The position numbers were made by a program, and so were the translations under genes. DNA of 64,000 nucleotides. It comes from Oligoflexia bacterium. GTDB taxonomy: Bacteria > Bdellovibrionota > UBA1018. This document shows positions 34,975 through 43,456 of this stretch, piece by piece (positions within the stretch are counted from its first letter, which is position 1; every line of letters begins with the position of its first letter). Below the pieces are notes generated by a model. It saw only the letters and a program-made list of their open reading frames with translations. It searched no databases and was not told the origin of the DNA. The stretch lies in assembly GCA_014378465.1 (NCBI GenBank), contig JACMNQ010000025.1, positions 1-64,000 of the forward strand, read 5' to 3'.

Positions 34975-35814
34975 ATGAAAAAATTCAAAAAGTTCCTCAA
35001 GCACCGACTTGCCACGATCAGCCTCGTGTTCCTGATCCTGATCTCTTCAATGGCCGCGCTTGCACCCGTGATCACGAAGTACTCCTACGAAGAGCAGAAC
35101 ATTCACCAGAAGCTCGAGACTCCTTCAGGCGATCACTGGATGGGGACCGACAGCCTCGGACGTGACACCTACAGCCGCATCCTCTACGGTGCGCGCATGT
35201 CTCTGGCCGTGGGAGTGCTCACGGCCTTGTTCGCACTGACTCTCGGCACGCTCACCGGCGCGGTGGCAGGTTACCGCGGTGGGTGGGTCGATCACCTCCT
35301 CATGCGCGTCGTAGACCTTGTGACGATCTTTCCGTCGCTGCTTCTGGCGATTCTGCTCACGGTCTACCTCGGACGAGGTTTCGTCGGCATTCTCCTCGCG
35401 CTCGGCATCACGGCCTGGGTCACGCAGGCCAGACTCGTGCGAAATCAGATCATCCAGGCCAAAGAGATGGCTTACGTCGAATCGGCTCGCGCCATCGGGG
35501 TTTCGTCGTTCTTCGTCGTGGCCAGGCACATCCTGCCGAATCTCTGGGGTCCGATCATCGTGTCCCTGACGTTCCAGATCCCGACGAACATCATGGCCGA
35601 GAGCTTTCTCTCGTTTCTGGGACTGGGGCTTCAGCCGCCGTACTCGAGCTGGGGAACGCTGGCCAGTGAGGGGTTTCGCGCGATGAGGAGCTACCCTCAC
35701 CTCATCATTTTTCCGGGCACCGTGCTCTTCATCACGATGCTCGCCTTCAATTACCTGGGGGATGGTCTGCGCGATCTTCTGGACCCGAGAAGCAAGCGCG
35801 ATTTCGCGAATTGA
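34975..35814 (+). CDS. oppC: Oligopeptide ABC transporter permease OppC-type
   Basis: A 279-aa permease: short basic N-terminus, KHRLATISLVFLILISSMAAL helix, HWMGTDSLGRDTYSRILYGARMSL (about 54-77), the OppC/DppC hallmark, and the loop AKEMAYVESARAIGVSSFFVVARHILPN. It has about six helices. It acts with oppB in peptide import. A 105-bp spacer with no clear promoter separates it from the phospholipase-like gene. Confidence 0.92.
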   Translation: MKKFKKFLKHRLATISLVFLILISSMAALAPVITKYSYEEQNIHQKLETPSGDHWMGTDSLGRDTYSRILYGARMSLAVGVLTALFALTLGTLTGAVAGYRGGWVDHLLMRVVDLVTIFPSLLLAILLTVYLGRGFVGILLALGITAWVTQARLVRNQIIQAKEMAYVESARAIGVSSFFVVARHILPNLWGPIIVSLTFQIPTNIMAESFLSFLGLGLQPPYSSWGTLASEGFRAMRSYPHLIIFPGTVLFITMLAFNYLGDGLRDLLDPRSKRDFAN

Positions 35815-35919
35815 AAGACCCCGCTTCCTGACGCACGATTCTCTTTTGGCACTGGCTCAATGGCGTGGTAATCCTTCAGAGGTGCACTTTGATTTGAACG
35901 GCCTCAAGGGGATATTTCA

Positions 35920-37167
35920 ATGAAAGACGCTTTCAAATGGTTTCACACGCGCCGGACTCAGGGCAGTTCACTTCTGATCTCGCTTCTGTCCCTTGGCCTG
36001 CTCACCCAAGGGGCTTCGGCATCATCGGAATCCTCGGCACTCTCGCCAAATCCTACGCTCGAAGTTGTTCAAAGCGTGCCTGTGGAGACGACCCTTGCAG
36101 TTCCCGGCATCAGGCAGACTCAGACAGTCTGGCTTGAAATGATCGCGTCTGCCCGAAACACGCTGGATATCGAAGAATTTTACATCGACAACCAGCCTGG
36201 GCAGGCGCTGGATCCAGTGATCACCGCCGTGCAGGCGGCGGCTTCGCGTGGGGTAAAAGTTCGACTCCTCGTGGATTTGAAATTCTACAAGACCTATCCG
36301 AAGACTCCCGATCTTCTGAGTCAGACTCCCAACATCGAAGTGAAGACGATTGATTTTTCGTCGGGTGTCCAGCATGCGAAATACTTCGTGGTAGATCAAT
36401 CCAACGCCTACCTCGGCAGCGCCAATTTTGACTGGCTCGCCTTGAGTCATATCCATGAAATCGGGCTGCACCTTCTGGATGGAGAAGTCGCGAAGAATCT
36501 GGAATCCGTTTTCGCGAAAGATTGGGTCAGTGGGGTTGACGTTCGAGGCCGAAACTCTCGGACAACAGCGGTCATACCAGAACCGGCTCTGGCTGGAGTG
36601 CCTGCTCCTGAAGTTGATGCAACCGCCGCAGCGCAACCCACGGGGCTCAAGTTTCTGGCCTCTCCTCCAGCCCTCAATCCGACAGGGATTGCCCCCACTC
36701 TGCCCGCACTGGTGCAGCTACTGGATTCGGCGCGAAAGTCTCTACGAATTCAAGTCTATCAATACTCGACTCGTCCAGCCAAAGGAGGCGGAAAGTGGCT
36801 TGAGCTCGATTCTGCCATTCGAAGGGCCGCAAGTCGCGGTGTGCATGTTCAGCTGATGGTCGATGCAGTCGCGTTGAAAGTCAGTTCACTTGAACTCAAG
36901 GCTCTCAGCTCTCTGAAGAATGTCGAAGTTCGGTCCGTGGTCGTTCCCGAATGGTCCGGAGGCCACCTCGCGTTCGCTCGCCTCATCCACAGCAAGTACC
37001 TGACAGTCGATGGCTCCTCGAGCTGGGTCGGCACTGAAAACTGGAGCGAAGGTTACTTCACGGTTTCTCGGAACGTGGGCGTGATTCTTCAGTCGACTGA
37101 AGTTTCCCATCAGCTCGATCAGATTTTTGATCAAGTGTGGAACAGCGGATACTCATCGAATCTGTAA
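35920..37167 (+). CDS. Secreted phospholipase D-superfamily protein
   Basis: A 415-aa precursor with a signal peptide (about 1-34, ending near ASASS). Two HKD-type motifs are seen: HAKYFVVDQSNAYLGSANFD (about 146-165) and HSKYLTVDGSSSWVGTENW (about 347-365), each HxKxxxxD with a following G-S/T. PLD-superfamily enzymes use the two His to cleave phosphodiesters in lipids or nucleic acids. Length is near that of secreted PLD-like nucleases and cardiolipin-synthase relatives. The Ala/Pro-rich linker (about 210-240) joins the halves. Export and an intact site suggest an active hydrolase; substrate not determined. Confidence 0.85.
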   Translation: MKDAFKWFHTRRTQGSSLLISLLSLGLLTQGASASSESSALSPNPTLEVVQSVPVETTLAVPGIRQTQTVWLEMIASARNTLDIEEFYIDNQPGQALDPVITAVQAAASRGVKVRLLVDLKFYKTYPKTPDLLSQTPNIEVKTIDFSSGVQHAKYFVVDQSNAYLGSANFDWLALSHIHEIGLHLLDGEVAKNLESVFAKDWVSGVDVRGRNSRTTAVIPEPALAGVPAPEVDATAAAQPTGLKFLASPPALNPTGIAPTLPALVQLLDSARKSLRIQVYQYSTRPAKGGGKWLELDSAIRRAASRGVHVQLMVDAVALKVSSLELKALSSLKNVEVRSVVVPEWSGGHLAFARLIHSKYLTVDGSSSWVGTENWSEGYFTVSRNVGVILQSTEVSHQLDQIFDQVWNSGYSSNL

Positions 37168-37178
37168 TCGAGTTTGAA

Positions 37179-37640
37179 TCAGCGCACGAACTTCATGAGT
37201 GCAGTCGTCGTCACTTCGTCTTTTTGATTCTTGGCCTGGAGTTCAAGGCAGAGCTCAGAATCCGTACAGGATTTGACTGAACCTCCGACGAAGACCTGAT
37301 CGCCGAGCAGAGTCATCCCGCGGAAGCGGGTCTGGCAGGAACGCAAAGTCCAGACGGAGGCCGCCGACGCTGCGCCCATTCCGCGCTGGCCATGTCGATC
37401 CGCAATGTAGAGAAGTCCTCTCTGCGCAACCAGAGACGCGATGAGCATTCCGTGTGCGATGATTCCCGGGAGACCAGCGGCCTTAGCCACGGCTTCGTCC
37501 TGGTGGATCGGATTCGGATCTCCTGCCGCATCAGCAAAAGTCTTCAGCTGCTCGAGAGTGATGGTCGCGACGGAAATGAACTCCACCGGAGTGCCTGTTT
37601 CGAATCGAACGCCTGCTTCGCTTTTCAATCCTGCGCTCAT
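37179..37640 (-). CDS. MaoC-type (R)-hydratase, catalytic subunit
   Basis: A 153-aa hot-dog-fold protein with DAAGDPNPIHQDEAVAKAAGLPGIIAHGML (about 37-66), the hydratase-2 motif DxNPxHxDxxxAxxxGxxGxIAHG containing the catalytic Asp and His. This matches (R)-specific enoyl-CoA hydratases and the HadB/HtdY-type dehydratase subunit. Its ATG overlaps the stop of its partner (ATGA). The pair lies immediately after oppA on the same strand. Confidence 0.85.
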   Translation of the reverse strand: MSAGLKSEAGVRFETGTPVEFISVATITLEQLKTFADAAGDPNPIHQDEAVAKAAGLPGIIAHGMLIASLVAQRGLLYIADRHGQRGMGAASAASVWTLRSCQTRFRGMTLLGDQVFVGGSVKSCTDSELCLELQAKNQKDEVTTTALMKFVR

Positions 37641-38098
37641 GATGCAGCCCTTCGGTAGACGATGGTGGAGCGAGCCGTTCCCACTTTGTGATGGGCTTCG
37701 GATTCTTTTCCAACGAGATGAAAGTCCGTTTCGAGAATGATGAAATGCAAAGCGCCCTTCTTGCTTTCTTTCTCGGTGATGTGCGCGACTATGGACTGAT
37801 AGGATACTTCGTCGCCAGCCTTCAGGTAGCCATCGTACTCATACTCCTGCTCACCATGGAGGACACTCCTGAGCTCCACGCCCATGAGGGTCAGAAGTTC
37901 AAAATCGCCCTCACGGAAGAGCGTGAGGAAGGTCGGGAGCCACCGAGTGTCCAACGCGTGAGCGGGAACTTCGTGCGAAAGGGCCGGTGCGGCATCCGAA
38001 GAAACTCCCACTGCTCGGGCAAAAGCCGAGAGGCGCTCCTGAGTCACTTTGAAAGTCTTGATGCCTGATTTCGTGCCTTCGTATTTCTTAAGGAGCAA
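37637..38098 (-). CDS. MaoC-like partner subunit (HadA/N-terminal MaoC type)
   Basis: A 153-aa hot-dog protein without the catalytic His/Asp motif. RWLPTFLTLFREGDFELLTLMGVELRSVLHGEQEYEYDG (about 52-90) and AGDEVSYQSIVAHITEKESKKG (about 94-115) match the N-terminal half of double hot-dog MaoC dehydratases, such as HadA, which shapes the acyl tunnel. With the catalytic subunit it would form a heterodimeric 3-hydroxyacyl dehydratase. It overlaps oppA by 11 bp and its partner by 4 bp. Confidence 0.78.
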   Translation of the reverse strand: MLLKKYEGTKSGIKTFKVTQERLSAFARAVGVSSDAAPALSHEVPAHALDTRWLPTFLTLFREGDFELLTLMGVELRSVLHGEQEYEYDGYLKAGDEVSYQSIVAHITEKESKKGALHFIILETDFHLVGKESEAHHKVGTARSTIVYRRAAS

Positions 38099-39692
38099 GG
38101 ATCACCTTCTTGATCGGCATGTCATTCAAAGGATTGAGCTCGACGCTGCTGGCGCGTTTGCTGACAAGCGCCATGTTCGGCTCGTAGTACAGAGGCATGA
38201 GGACCGCTTCGTCTTCGAGAAGGATCTTCTGGGCGGCGTCATACAGTTTGTCGCGAATTTTCGGATTGAGCTGGGTCCGGGCCTGAAGGATTTTTTCATC
38301 GTAGGCCGGGCTTTTCCAGGCGGTCCGGTTGTTTCCGGAAACGCCCAGAAAGACCGACATGAAATTGTCCGGGTCTGGATAATCCGCGCTCCAGCTGTTG
38401 ATGAAGACCGGGAAAGAATTGAGCGCGATCTGCGCGCGGAATGTCTTGTGATCGTAGGACTGGATCTGAAGATTCACCCCAAGATTCTTTTTCAGCTCGA
38501 TCTGAACGTATTGAGCGATGGTCATCGCCTTGTCCGTATTCGGACAGACGAGCTCGAGCTTGATCGGCCGCGAAGCGTCCAGCCCGGCAGTTCTGAGTTC
38601 AGCCCGCGCCGCGCCGGGATTGAAGGGCAGCCCCACCTTGGGGTTGTAACCCAGCATTTTCGGAGGAATGAACGAAGTCGCCGGAGTCTGTCCGCCGTGG
38701 AGAATTTCAGGCAGCTTGCTGCGATCAATCGCCATCACGATCGCCCGGCGAACCTTCGCCGGATTGACCGGAAACTTGTTGATCGAAAAAGCGAGGTACC
38801 CCGTCTTGAGGTACGGAAAAGTTTTCAGATCCGGACGCCCTTTGAGACGCTGGAGGTCGATGGCCGAAATATCCGTCAGAAAATCGATCTTGCCCGTCTC
38901 GTAGAGCGTGAGCGCGGTTGAATCTTCCTTCACGATGAGGCCCACGGCCTGCTCCACATTTCCACGAGTGCCGTAATAGGTCGGGTTCGCGGTGAGGATG
39001 ACCTTCGAATCAATGTCATAACTCGAAAGCAGGTAGGGCCCGAGAGTCACCATGCGTCCCGGCTTGGCCCAGCTGTTTCCGTGCTTTTCGACGATGTCCT
39101 GCCGGAGCGGGAACGTCACCCAGAAGCTCGGGATGTGAATGAAATGAGCCATGGGCTTTGCCAGCTTCACTTCGAGCGTCAGGTCATCCACTGCCTTGAT
39201 GCCGACCTGGGAGAAATCCTTGATCGTGCCTTTGTAGAATGCTTCGGCGTTTTCGATGTCGAAAAGAAAGTAAGCATACGAAGCAGCCGTGAGCGGCGAA
39301 ATCAGTCTCTTCCAGCTGTAGACGAAATCCTGGGCCTTGAGTGTGACCCCGTCCGTCCATTTCACGTTCTTGCGGATCTTGAAGGTGTAAGTCCTGCCAT
39401 CGGCACTCTTGGTCCACCTTTCGGCGAGCGCCGGGACCACTTTCAGATTGGAGTCGTGAGCGACGAGCCCTTCCATGAGATTCGTGAGGAGGTAGGTTTC
39501 GATCGGGGTGTGGGCGCGGTTCCAGTCGAGAGTCTCCGGGTCACCCAGGAGTCGGAAAGTGAATGTCTTGCTCGCGGGCGCACGGGGAGGAATCGTCGCA
39601 CCGGCAGTGCAGCCCGTGAGACCCAGGGCAGCTGAAGTGAAAGTGACCGCTGCCAGGGCTGTCGCGGTCATGAGAGCTTGCAATCGAATCAT
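38088..39692 (-). CDS. oppA: Peptide ABC transporter substrate-binding lipoprotein, OppA-type
   Basis: A 534-aa lipoprotein: signal peptide ending in LTGC (about 25-28), then FRLLGDPETLDWNRAHTPIE (about 46-65), LMEGLVAHDSNLKVVPALAERW and YTFKIRKNVKWTDGVTLKAQDFVYSWKRL, the N-terminal signature of cluster C solute-binding proteins. The late WSADYPDPDNFMSVFL is also typical. It likely delivers peptides to OppBC (34017-35814, opposite strand). It starts only 6 bp after fdx and overlaps the MaoC-type partner by 11 bp, so it is in the isc transcription unit by position. Confidence 0.9.
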   Translation of the reverse strand: MIRLQALMTATALAAVTFTSAALGLTGCTAGATIPPRAPASKTFTFRLLGDPETLDWNRAHTPIETYLLTNLMEGLVAHDSNLKVVPALAERWTKSADGRTYTFKIRKNVKWTDGVTLKAQDFVYSWKRLISPLTAASYAYFLFDIENAEAFYKGTIKDFSQVGIKAVDDLTLEVKLAKPMAHFIHIPSFWVTFPLRQDIVEKHGNSWAKPGRMVTLGPYLLSSYDIDSKVILTANPTYYGTRGNVEQAVGLIVKEDSTALTLYETGKIDFLTDISAIDLQRLKGRPDLKTFPYLKTGYLAFSINKFPVNPAKVRRAIVMAIDRSKLPEILHGGQTPATSFIPPKMLGYNPKVGLPFNPGAARAELRTAGLDASRPIKLELVCPNTDKAMTIAQYVQIELKKNLGVNLQIQSYDHKTFRAQIALNSFPVFINSWSADYPDPDNFMSVFLGVSGNNRTAWKSPAYDEKILQARTQLNPKIRDKLYDAAQKILLEDEAVLMPLYYEPNMALVSKRASSVELNPLNDMPIKKVILAP

Positions 39693-39698
39693 GGTGAT

Positions 39699-40001
39699 TC
39701 AGTGACCAAAGCCTTCGTTTTGAATTTCCACGATCGTATCACCGTGAACTTTGGCCTGACAGCCCAGCCGAGAATGCAGAGTCACTCCCGCGGCACGGTC
39801 CAGGCGTTCTTCTTCTTCGTCTTCCATCGGGGAAAGCTTCTCGTCTCCCGATTTGACGATCACATGACAGGTCGTGCAGGCGCAGAAGCCTCCGCAGGCA
39901 TGTTGAAGAGGCACATCATTGGCAATCGCGACATCGAGCAGGCTGTCTCCGTCCTGGGCTTCGAAGGTCAGATTCATCGGCATGAAAGTCACTTTGGGCA
40001 T
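39699..40001 (-). CDS. fdx: ISC-type [2Fe-2S] ferredoxin
   Basis: A 100-aa adrenodoxin-like ferredoxin with cluster ligands in HACGGFCACTTCHV (about 34-47) and LGCQAK (about 78-83). The family supplies electrons for Fe-S cluster assembly with IscS/IscU. The length and position after hscA fit the isc operon exactly. The next gene, oppA, begins 6 bp later. Confidence 0.94.
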   Translation of the reverse strand: MPKVTFMPMNLTFEAQDGDSLLDVAIANDVPLQHACGGFCACTTCHVIVKSGDEKLSPMEDEEEERLDRAAGVTLHSRLGCQAKVHGDTIVEIQNEGFGH

Positions 40002-40034
40002 AGTCTCGGTCTTTCTTGAAACTTCAGCAGGCAG

Positions 40035-41882
40035 TTAAATCTTGTTTGAGGCTCTCTGGGCGCTCTCGATCGCTTCCTTGATCAGAAGCTCCGCCAGGCG
40101 AACGGTGGAGGCTCCTAATCGATACTTGGCGTCCTGGACTTGGGCAATGTCTTTCTGCTCAATCCCCTGCTTGAGGGCCAGAACCTGGGCCTCAATGGTC
40201 TGCGCTTCTTCTCTGGGAAGCAGCCGAAAGGCGTCCGGAAGCTTCTTTTCCGCATTTCTCAGCATCGGTTCCGCTTCATTTCGGACTTCGACCCAGCGAC
40301 GGTACGCCAGATCCGCTTCCGCGTTCTTCTGACCCTCAACCAGCATCTTCTCGACTTCGGCGTCCGAAAGTCCATAGCTCGGGCGAACCTCAATCGTCTG
40401 CTCATGGCCGGTTCTGAGGTCCTTGGCGGCGACCTGCAGAATCCCGTCAGCATCAATCAGGAACATGACTTCGATTCGAGGCAGGCCGGCCGGAAGCGGT
40501 TCGATCCCGGCAAGCTTGAAACGTGCGAGGCTGCGGTTGTCTTCGACCTTTTCCCGCTCGCCTTGCAGAACATGGATGTCGACGCCGGTCTGACGATCCA
40601 CGAAAGTCGTGAAGACTTCGCGGGCCGCCGTCGGGATGCGCGTGTTCCGAGCGATGAGGGGCGACATGAGACCGCCGTACGTCTCAAGGCCCAGAGACAG
40701 GGGAACCACATCCAGAAGCAGGAGGTCCTGATTGTTTCCAGCCAGGATATCCGCCTGGATTGCGGCACCTGCAGCGACCACTTCATCCGGATGGACCGAA
40801 GTGTTGGGCTCGCGTCCAAAAATCATGCGCGCCACGTCCTGCACGATCTTGAGCCGGGTCGGACCGCCGACCATCACGACATCAGAAAGGTCTTCAGGTT
40901 TAAGTCCTGCATCTCTCAGAGCCTGCAGACAGGGTTCACGAGTCTTCTCGATGATCGGAAGAATCAGCTTCTGAAATTCGGAACGAGTCCACTTGCGGGA
41001 GTAATTCAGGCAGGCCAGCTTGACTTCGAAGACGGCCGTCTCGCTCTGGGAAAGCTCGATTTTCATCTTTTCAGCCGCTTCGATCAAAGCGGCATTGAGC
41101 TGAATGTCCCTGGCGGGATCGAGGCCATGGGACTCCTTGATCTCCTGCGCAACGACTTTGAGGACGGCCTGATCAAGATCATCGCCCCCGAGAGTCGTGT
41201 TGCCGTTGGTCGCGAGCACTTCAAAAATGCCGTCGTGCAGTTTCAGGATCGAGACGTCAAACGTCCCGCCTCCCATATCGTAGACCGCGATCAAACCTTC
41301 TTTTTTTCGGTCGAGTCCGTACGCCAGTGCGGCAGCCGTGGGTTCATTGATGATGCGCAGGACCTCGAGACCGGCAATGTGACCCGCCGTTCGGGTCGCC
41401 TGTCTCTGACTGTCATTGAAGTAGGCGGGTACCGTGATCACGGCCTGCCTCACTGGAACTCCGAGCGCCTGCTCGGCCGAAGCCTTGAGCTCGCGCAGAA
41501 TGATGGCCGAAATTTCGATGGCGGTGTAGGTCCGCTCCCCTACCCGGATGCTGATATTTTTTGAATCGCCTTCAGGCCCGCCCCGCACGATCTCATACGG
41601 GAGGACATCCTGACCGACGGCGACGTCTTCAAAACCCCGTCCGAGAAGGCGCTTGACGGAAAAAACCGTGAATTCGGCATCCCGGACTTTTTTGCGTTTG
41701 GCCGCGTAACCGACGACCGGCTTGTCGTCGACGAAGGAAACGACGGACGGAATGAGTCGCTGACCTTCACGAGAATTGAGCACTTCGGGTTTTCCGTCGC
41801 GCACATGAGCGACGAGGCTGTTGGTGGTTCCGAGATCGATTCCGATGACAACGTTGGAGAAGGGGGTGATTTTTTCCGACAT
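40035..41882 (-). CDS. hscA: Fe-S cluster assembly chaperone HscA (Hsp70 family)
   Basis: A 615-aa Hsp70: IGIDLGTTNSLVAHV (about 13-27), IINEPTAAALAYGLD, VYDMGGGTFDVSIL (actin-fold ATPase motifs) and the SBD with DVVPLSLGLETYGGLM, where HscA differs from DnaK. It lacks the long acidic C-terminal tail of DnaK. HscA, stimulated by HscB, drives cluster release from IscU by binding its LPPVK-like motif. IscU here has LPPIK, so the partnership is complete. Only 1 bp separates its ATG from hscB. Confidence 0.95.
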   Translation of the reverse strand: MSEKITPFSNVVIGIDLGTTNSLVAHVRDGKPEVLNSREGQRLIPSVVSFVDDKPVVGYAAKRKKVRDAEFTVFSVKRLLGRGFEDVAVGQDVLPYEIVRGGPEGDSKNISIRVGERTYTAIEISAIILRELKASAEQALGVPVRQAVITVPAYFNDSQRQATRTAGHIAGLEVLRIINEPTAAALAYGLDRKKEGLIAVYDMGGGTFDVSILKLHDGIFEVLATNGNTTLGGDDLDQAVLKVVAQEIKESHGLDPARDIQLNAALIEAAEKMKIELSQSETAVFEVKLACLNYSRKWTRSEFQKLILPIIEKTREPCLQALRDAGLKPEDLSDVVMVGGPTRLKIVQDVARMIFGREPNTSVHPDEVVAAGAAIQADILAGNNQDLLLLDVVPLSLGLETYGGLMSPLIARNTRIPTAAREVFTTFVDRQTGVDIHVLQGEREKVEDNRSLARFKLAGIEPLPAGLPRIEVMFLIDADGILQVAAKDLRTGHEQTIEVRPSYGLSDAEVEKMLVEGQKNAEADLAYRRWVEVRNEAEPMLRNAEKKLPDAFRLLPREEAQTIEAQVLALKQGIEQKDIAQVQDAKYRLGASTVRLAELLIKEAIESAQRASNKI

Positions 41883-41883
41883 T

Positions 41884-42621
41884 TCAGTTTTTCGCCCCGG
41901 GGATATTGGAATTTTTTTTCATCAAAGCCGTCTTCATCAGAGTGTTCTTCAGGCGCTCGACATCGCGCTCCAGTGAGCGCAGGTAACTTTCTGAACGGAT
42001 TTTCTCGCCGAGCTCTTTCAAGAGATCACGGCCGCCTTGCGAATCATGGCTTTTTTCGAGCTCAAGAATGGCGGCGGCGTTGGAGAGCGAAAGTTTTCTG
42101 AGTCCCAATTCGAAATCCTGAACCCGGGCCAAAGCCGTGTCTGGCTCCTCCATCACCGCATCCTGAAGCTCAAACCAGGATTCAGCCAGCTCCATGGGGA
42201 TCTGGGCATTTCCTTGCGGCTTTGAAGTATCGAAACCTTCCAGGCCAAGCAGGTAGTCCCGCAGCAGCTGTGGGCTTTTCAAAGTCGACCAGGCCTGATT
42301 CAGGTAACTCATGCGCTCGAGCGAAAGTCTGCGGGCCTCAGGTCCGAACGCCGCCGAAGAAAATCGATCCGGATGCAGGATCCGGGAGAGATCATAAAAA
42401 CGTTTTTCGAGCGCTTTGCGGTCCTGTTCGAACTTGCGACTGACTCCGAACGCCTGAAAGTAGTCTTCCGCCTCGGCGACCCTCACCGCTGCCTGCGCGG
42501 ACTCCGCACCGGACTCTGGACCAGCGGCATGCACGGGCTGCGGCTTTCCGCAGCTTACGCAAACATGCGGGGCCGAAGCCCCGGTCAGAGGTTGAGAACA
42601 GAACGCGCAGTGCCTTTGCAT
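41884..42621 (-). CDS. hscB: Fe-S assembly co-chaperone HscB with an N-terminal CxxC zinc-finger-like segment
   Basis: From the ATG at 42621, 11 bp after the iscA stop, the protein has 245 aa. The J domain (about 50-115) has the HPD motif in LHPDRFSS and the C-terminal three-helix domain is typical of HscB. The first 30 residues add CAFC (5-8) and CVSC (21-24), a potential zinc-binding pair of the type seen in eukaryotic HSCB but missing from E. coli HscB. An earlier in-frame ATG at 42675 or 42705 overlaps iscA and is less likely. It delivers IscU to HscA. Confidence 0.88.
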   Translation of the reverse strand: MQRHCAFCSQPLTGASAPHVCVSCGKPQPVHAAGPESGAESAQAAVRVAEAEDYFQAFGVSRKFEQDRKALEKRFYDLSRILHPDRFSSAAFGPEARRLSLERMSYLNQAWSTLKSPQLLRDYLLGLEGFDTSKPQGNAQIPMELAESWFELQDAVMEEPDTALARVQDFELGLRKLSLSNAAAILELEKSHDSQGGRDLLKELGEKIRSESYLRSLERDVERLKNTLMKTALMKKNSNIPGAKN

Positions 42622-42631
42622 GAGCGAATGG

Positions 42632-42967
42632 TCAGACTGAAAAACTGGAGCCGCAGCCACATGTGCGTTTTGCATTGGGATTATTGAATACAAATCCGGT
42701 TCCATTTAACCCATCACTGAAGTCGAGTTCAGTTCCGGAGAGAAAAAGATAAGACTTCGGATCGATGATGACCTTGACACCATCTTTTTCAAAGACCTTG
42801 TCGTTGGGACCAGCCGGTTTGTCGTCAAAGCCGAGCTTGTAACTCATTCCTGAACAGCCCCCACCGGCAACCATCACGCGCAGCATGGTTTCCGCACCCT
42901 TGGCCGCTTCTTCAGTCGTCTGAATGCGTTTAATTTCTTTGACCGCTTTTTCCGTAATTTGAATCAT
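42632..42967 (-). CDS. iscA: A-type iron-sulfur carrier IscA/ErpA-like
   Basis: A 111-aa protein with the three conserved cysteines: GGGCSGMSY (about 36-44) and TCGCGSSF (about 102-109). It follows iscU in the standard operon. The A-type proteins carry Fe or [4Fe-4S] clusters to apoproteins. IscA versus ErpA cannot be settled from the sequence; position favours IscA. Confidence 0.92.
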   Translation of the reverse strand: MIQITEKAVKEIKRIQTTEEAAKGAETMLRVMVAGGGCSGMSYKLGFDDKPAGPNDKVFEKDGVKVIIDPKSYLFLSGTELDFSDGLNGTGFVFNNPNAKRTCGCGSSFSV

Positions 42968-42994
42968 GAAATCAACCTTCCCAGATGTGAAAGA

Positions 42995-43417
42995 TCAGGC
43001 CTTGACGGCGACCGCTTCGGTCCCCGCTTTTTTGGCTTCGTTCTTCTTCAGGTAGTCCCCGATGGCAGCCTTGATGGCATCTTCAGCGAGAACGGAGCAG
43101 TGAATCTTGATCGGAGGGAGCGAGAGTTCCTCCACGATGTCCGTATTCCTGATCGCCATGGCCTGGTCAATCGTCTTGCCCTTGAGCCATTCAGTGGCCA
43201 GGGATGAGCTGGCGATCGCGCTGCCGCAACCGAAAGTCTTGAACTTGGCATCCTTGATGATGTGAGTGGTCTCGTCGATTTCGACCTGAAGTTTCATCAC
43301 GTCACCGCACTCAGGAGCACCGACCAGACCGGTTCCGACATTCAGGGAGTTCTTGTCGAGTGAACCGATGTTCTTTGGATTCTCGAAGTGTTCAATTACT
43401 TTTTTCGTGTATGCCAT
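42995..43417 (-). CDS. iscU: Fe-S cluster scaffold IscU
   Basis: A 140-aa scaffold. The three cluster cysteines are in APECGDVM (about 34-41), FGCGSAIASSS (about 62-72) and HCSVLAEDAI (about 105-114), with a conserved Asp after the first. LPPIK (about 99-103) is the HscA recognition motif. The last 10 residues are an Ala/Val extension. It accepts sulfur from IscS to build [2Fe-2S] clusters. Confidence 0.96.
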   Translation of the reverse strand: MAYTKKVIEHFENPKNIGSLDKNSLNVGTGLVGAPECGDVMKLQVEIDETTHIIKDAKFKTFGCGSAIASSSLATEWLKGKTIDQAMAIRNTDIVEELSLPPIKIHCSVLAEDAIKAAIGDYLKKNEAKKAGTEAVAVKA

Positions 43418-43456
43418 TTTCTTGCTCCTTGTGATGCGCGATTCTGAGTCAGATTT

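Noticed and set aside
35846-35862. TGGCAC before the phospholipase-like gene, looking like a sigma-54 -24 box
   Set aside because: At the required 10-nt spacing the -12 position reads AT instead of GC.
40140-41564. A 474-codon plus-strand open frame opposite hscA
   Set aside because: It mirrors the codon pattern of hscA and has no family motifs; hscA is unambiguous.
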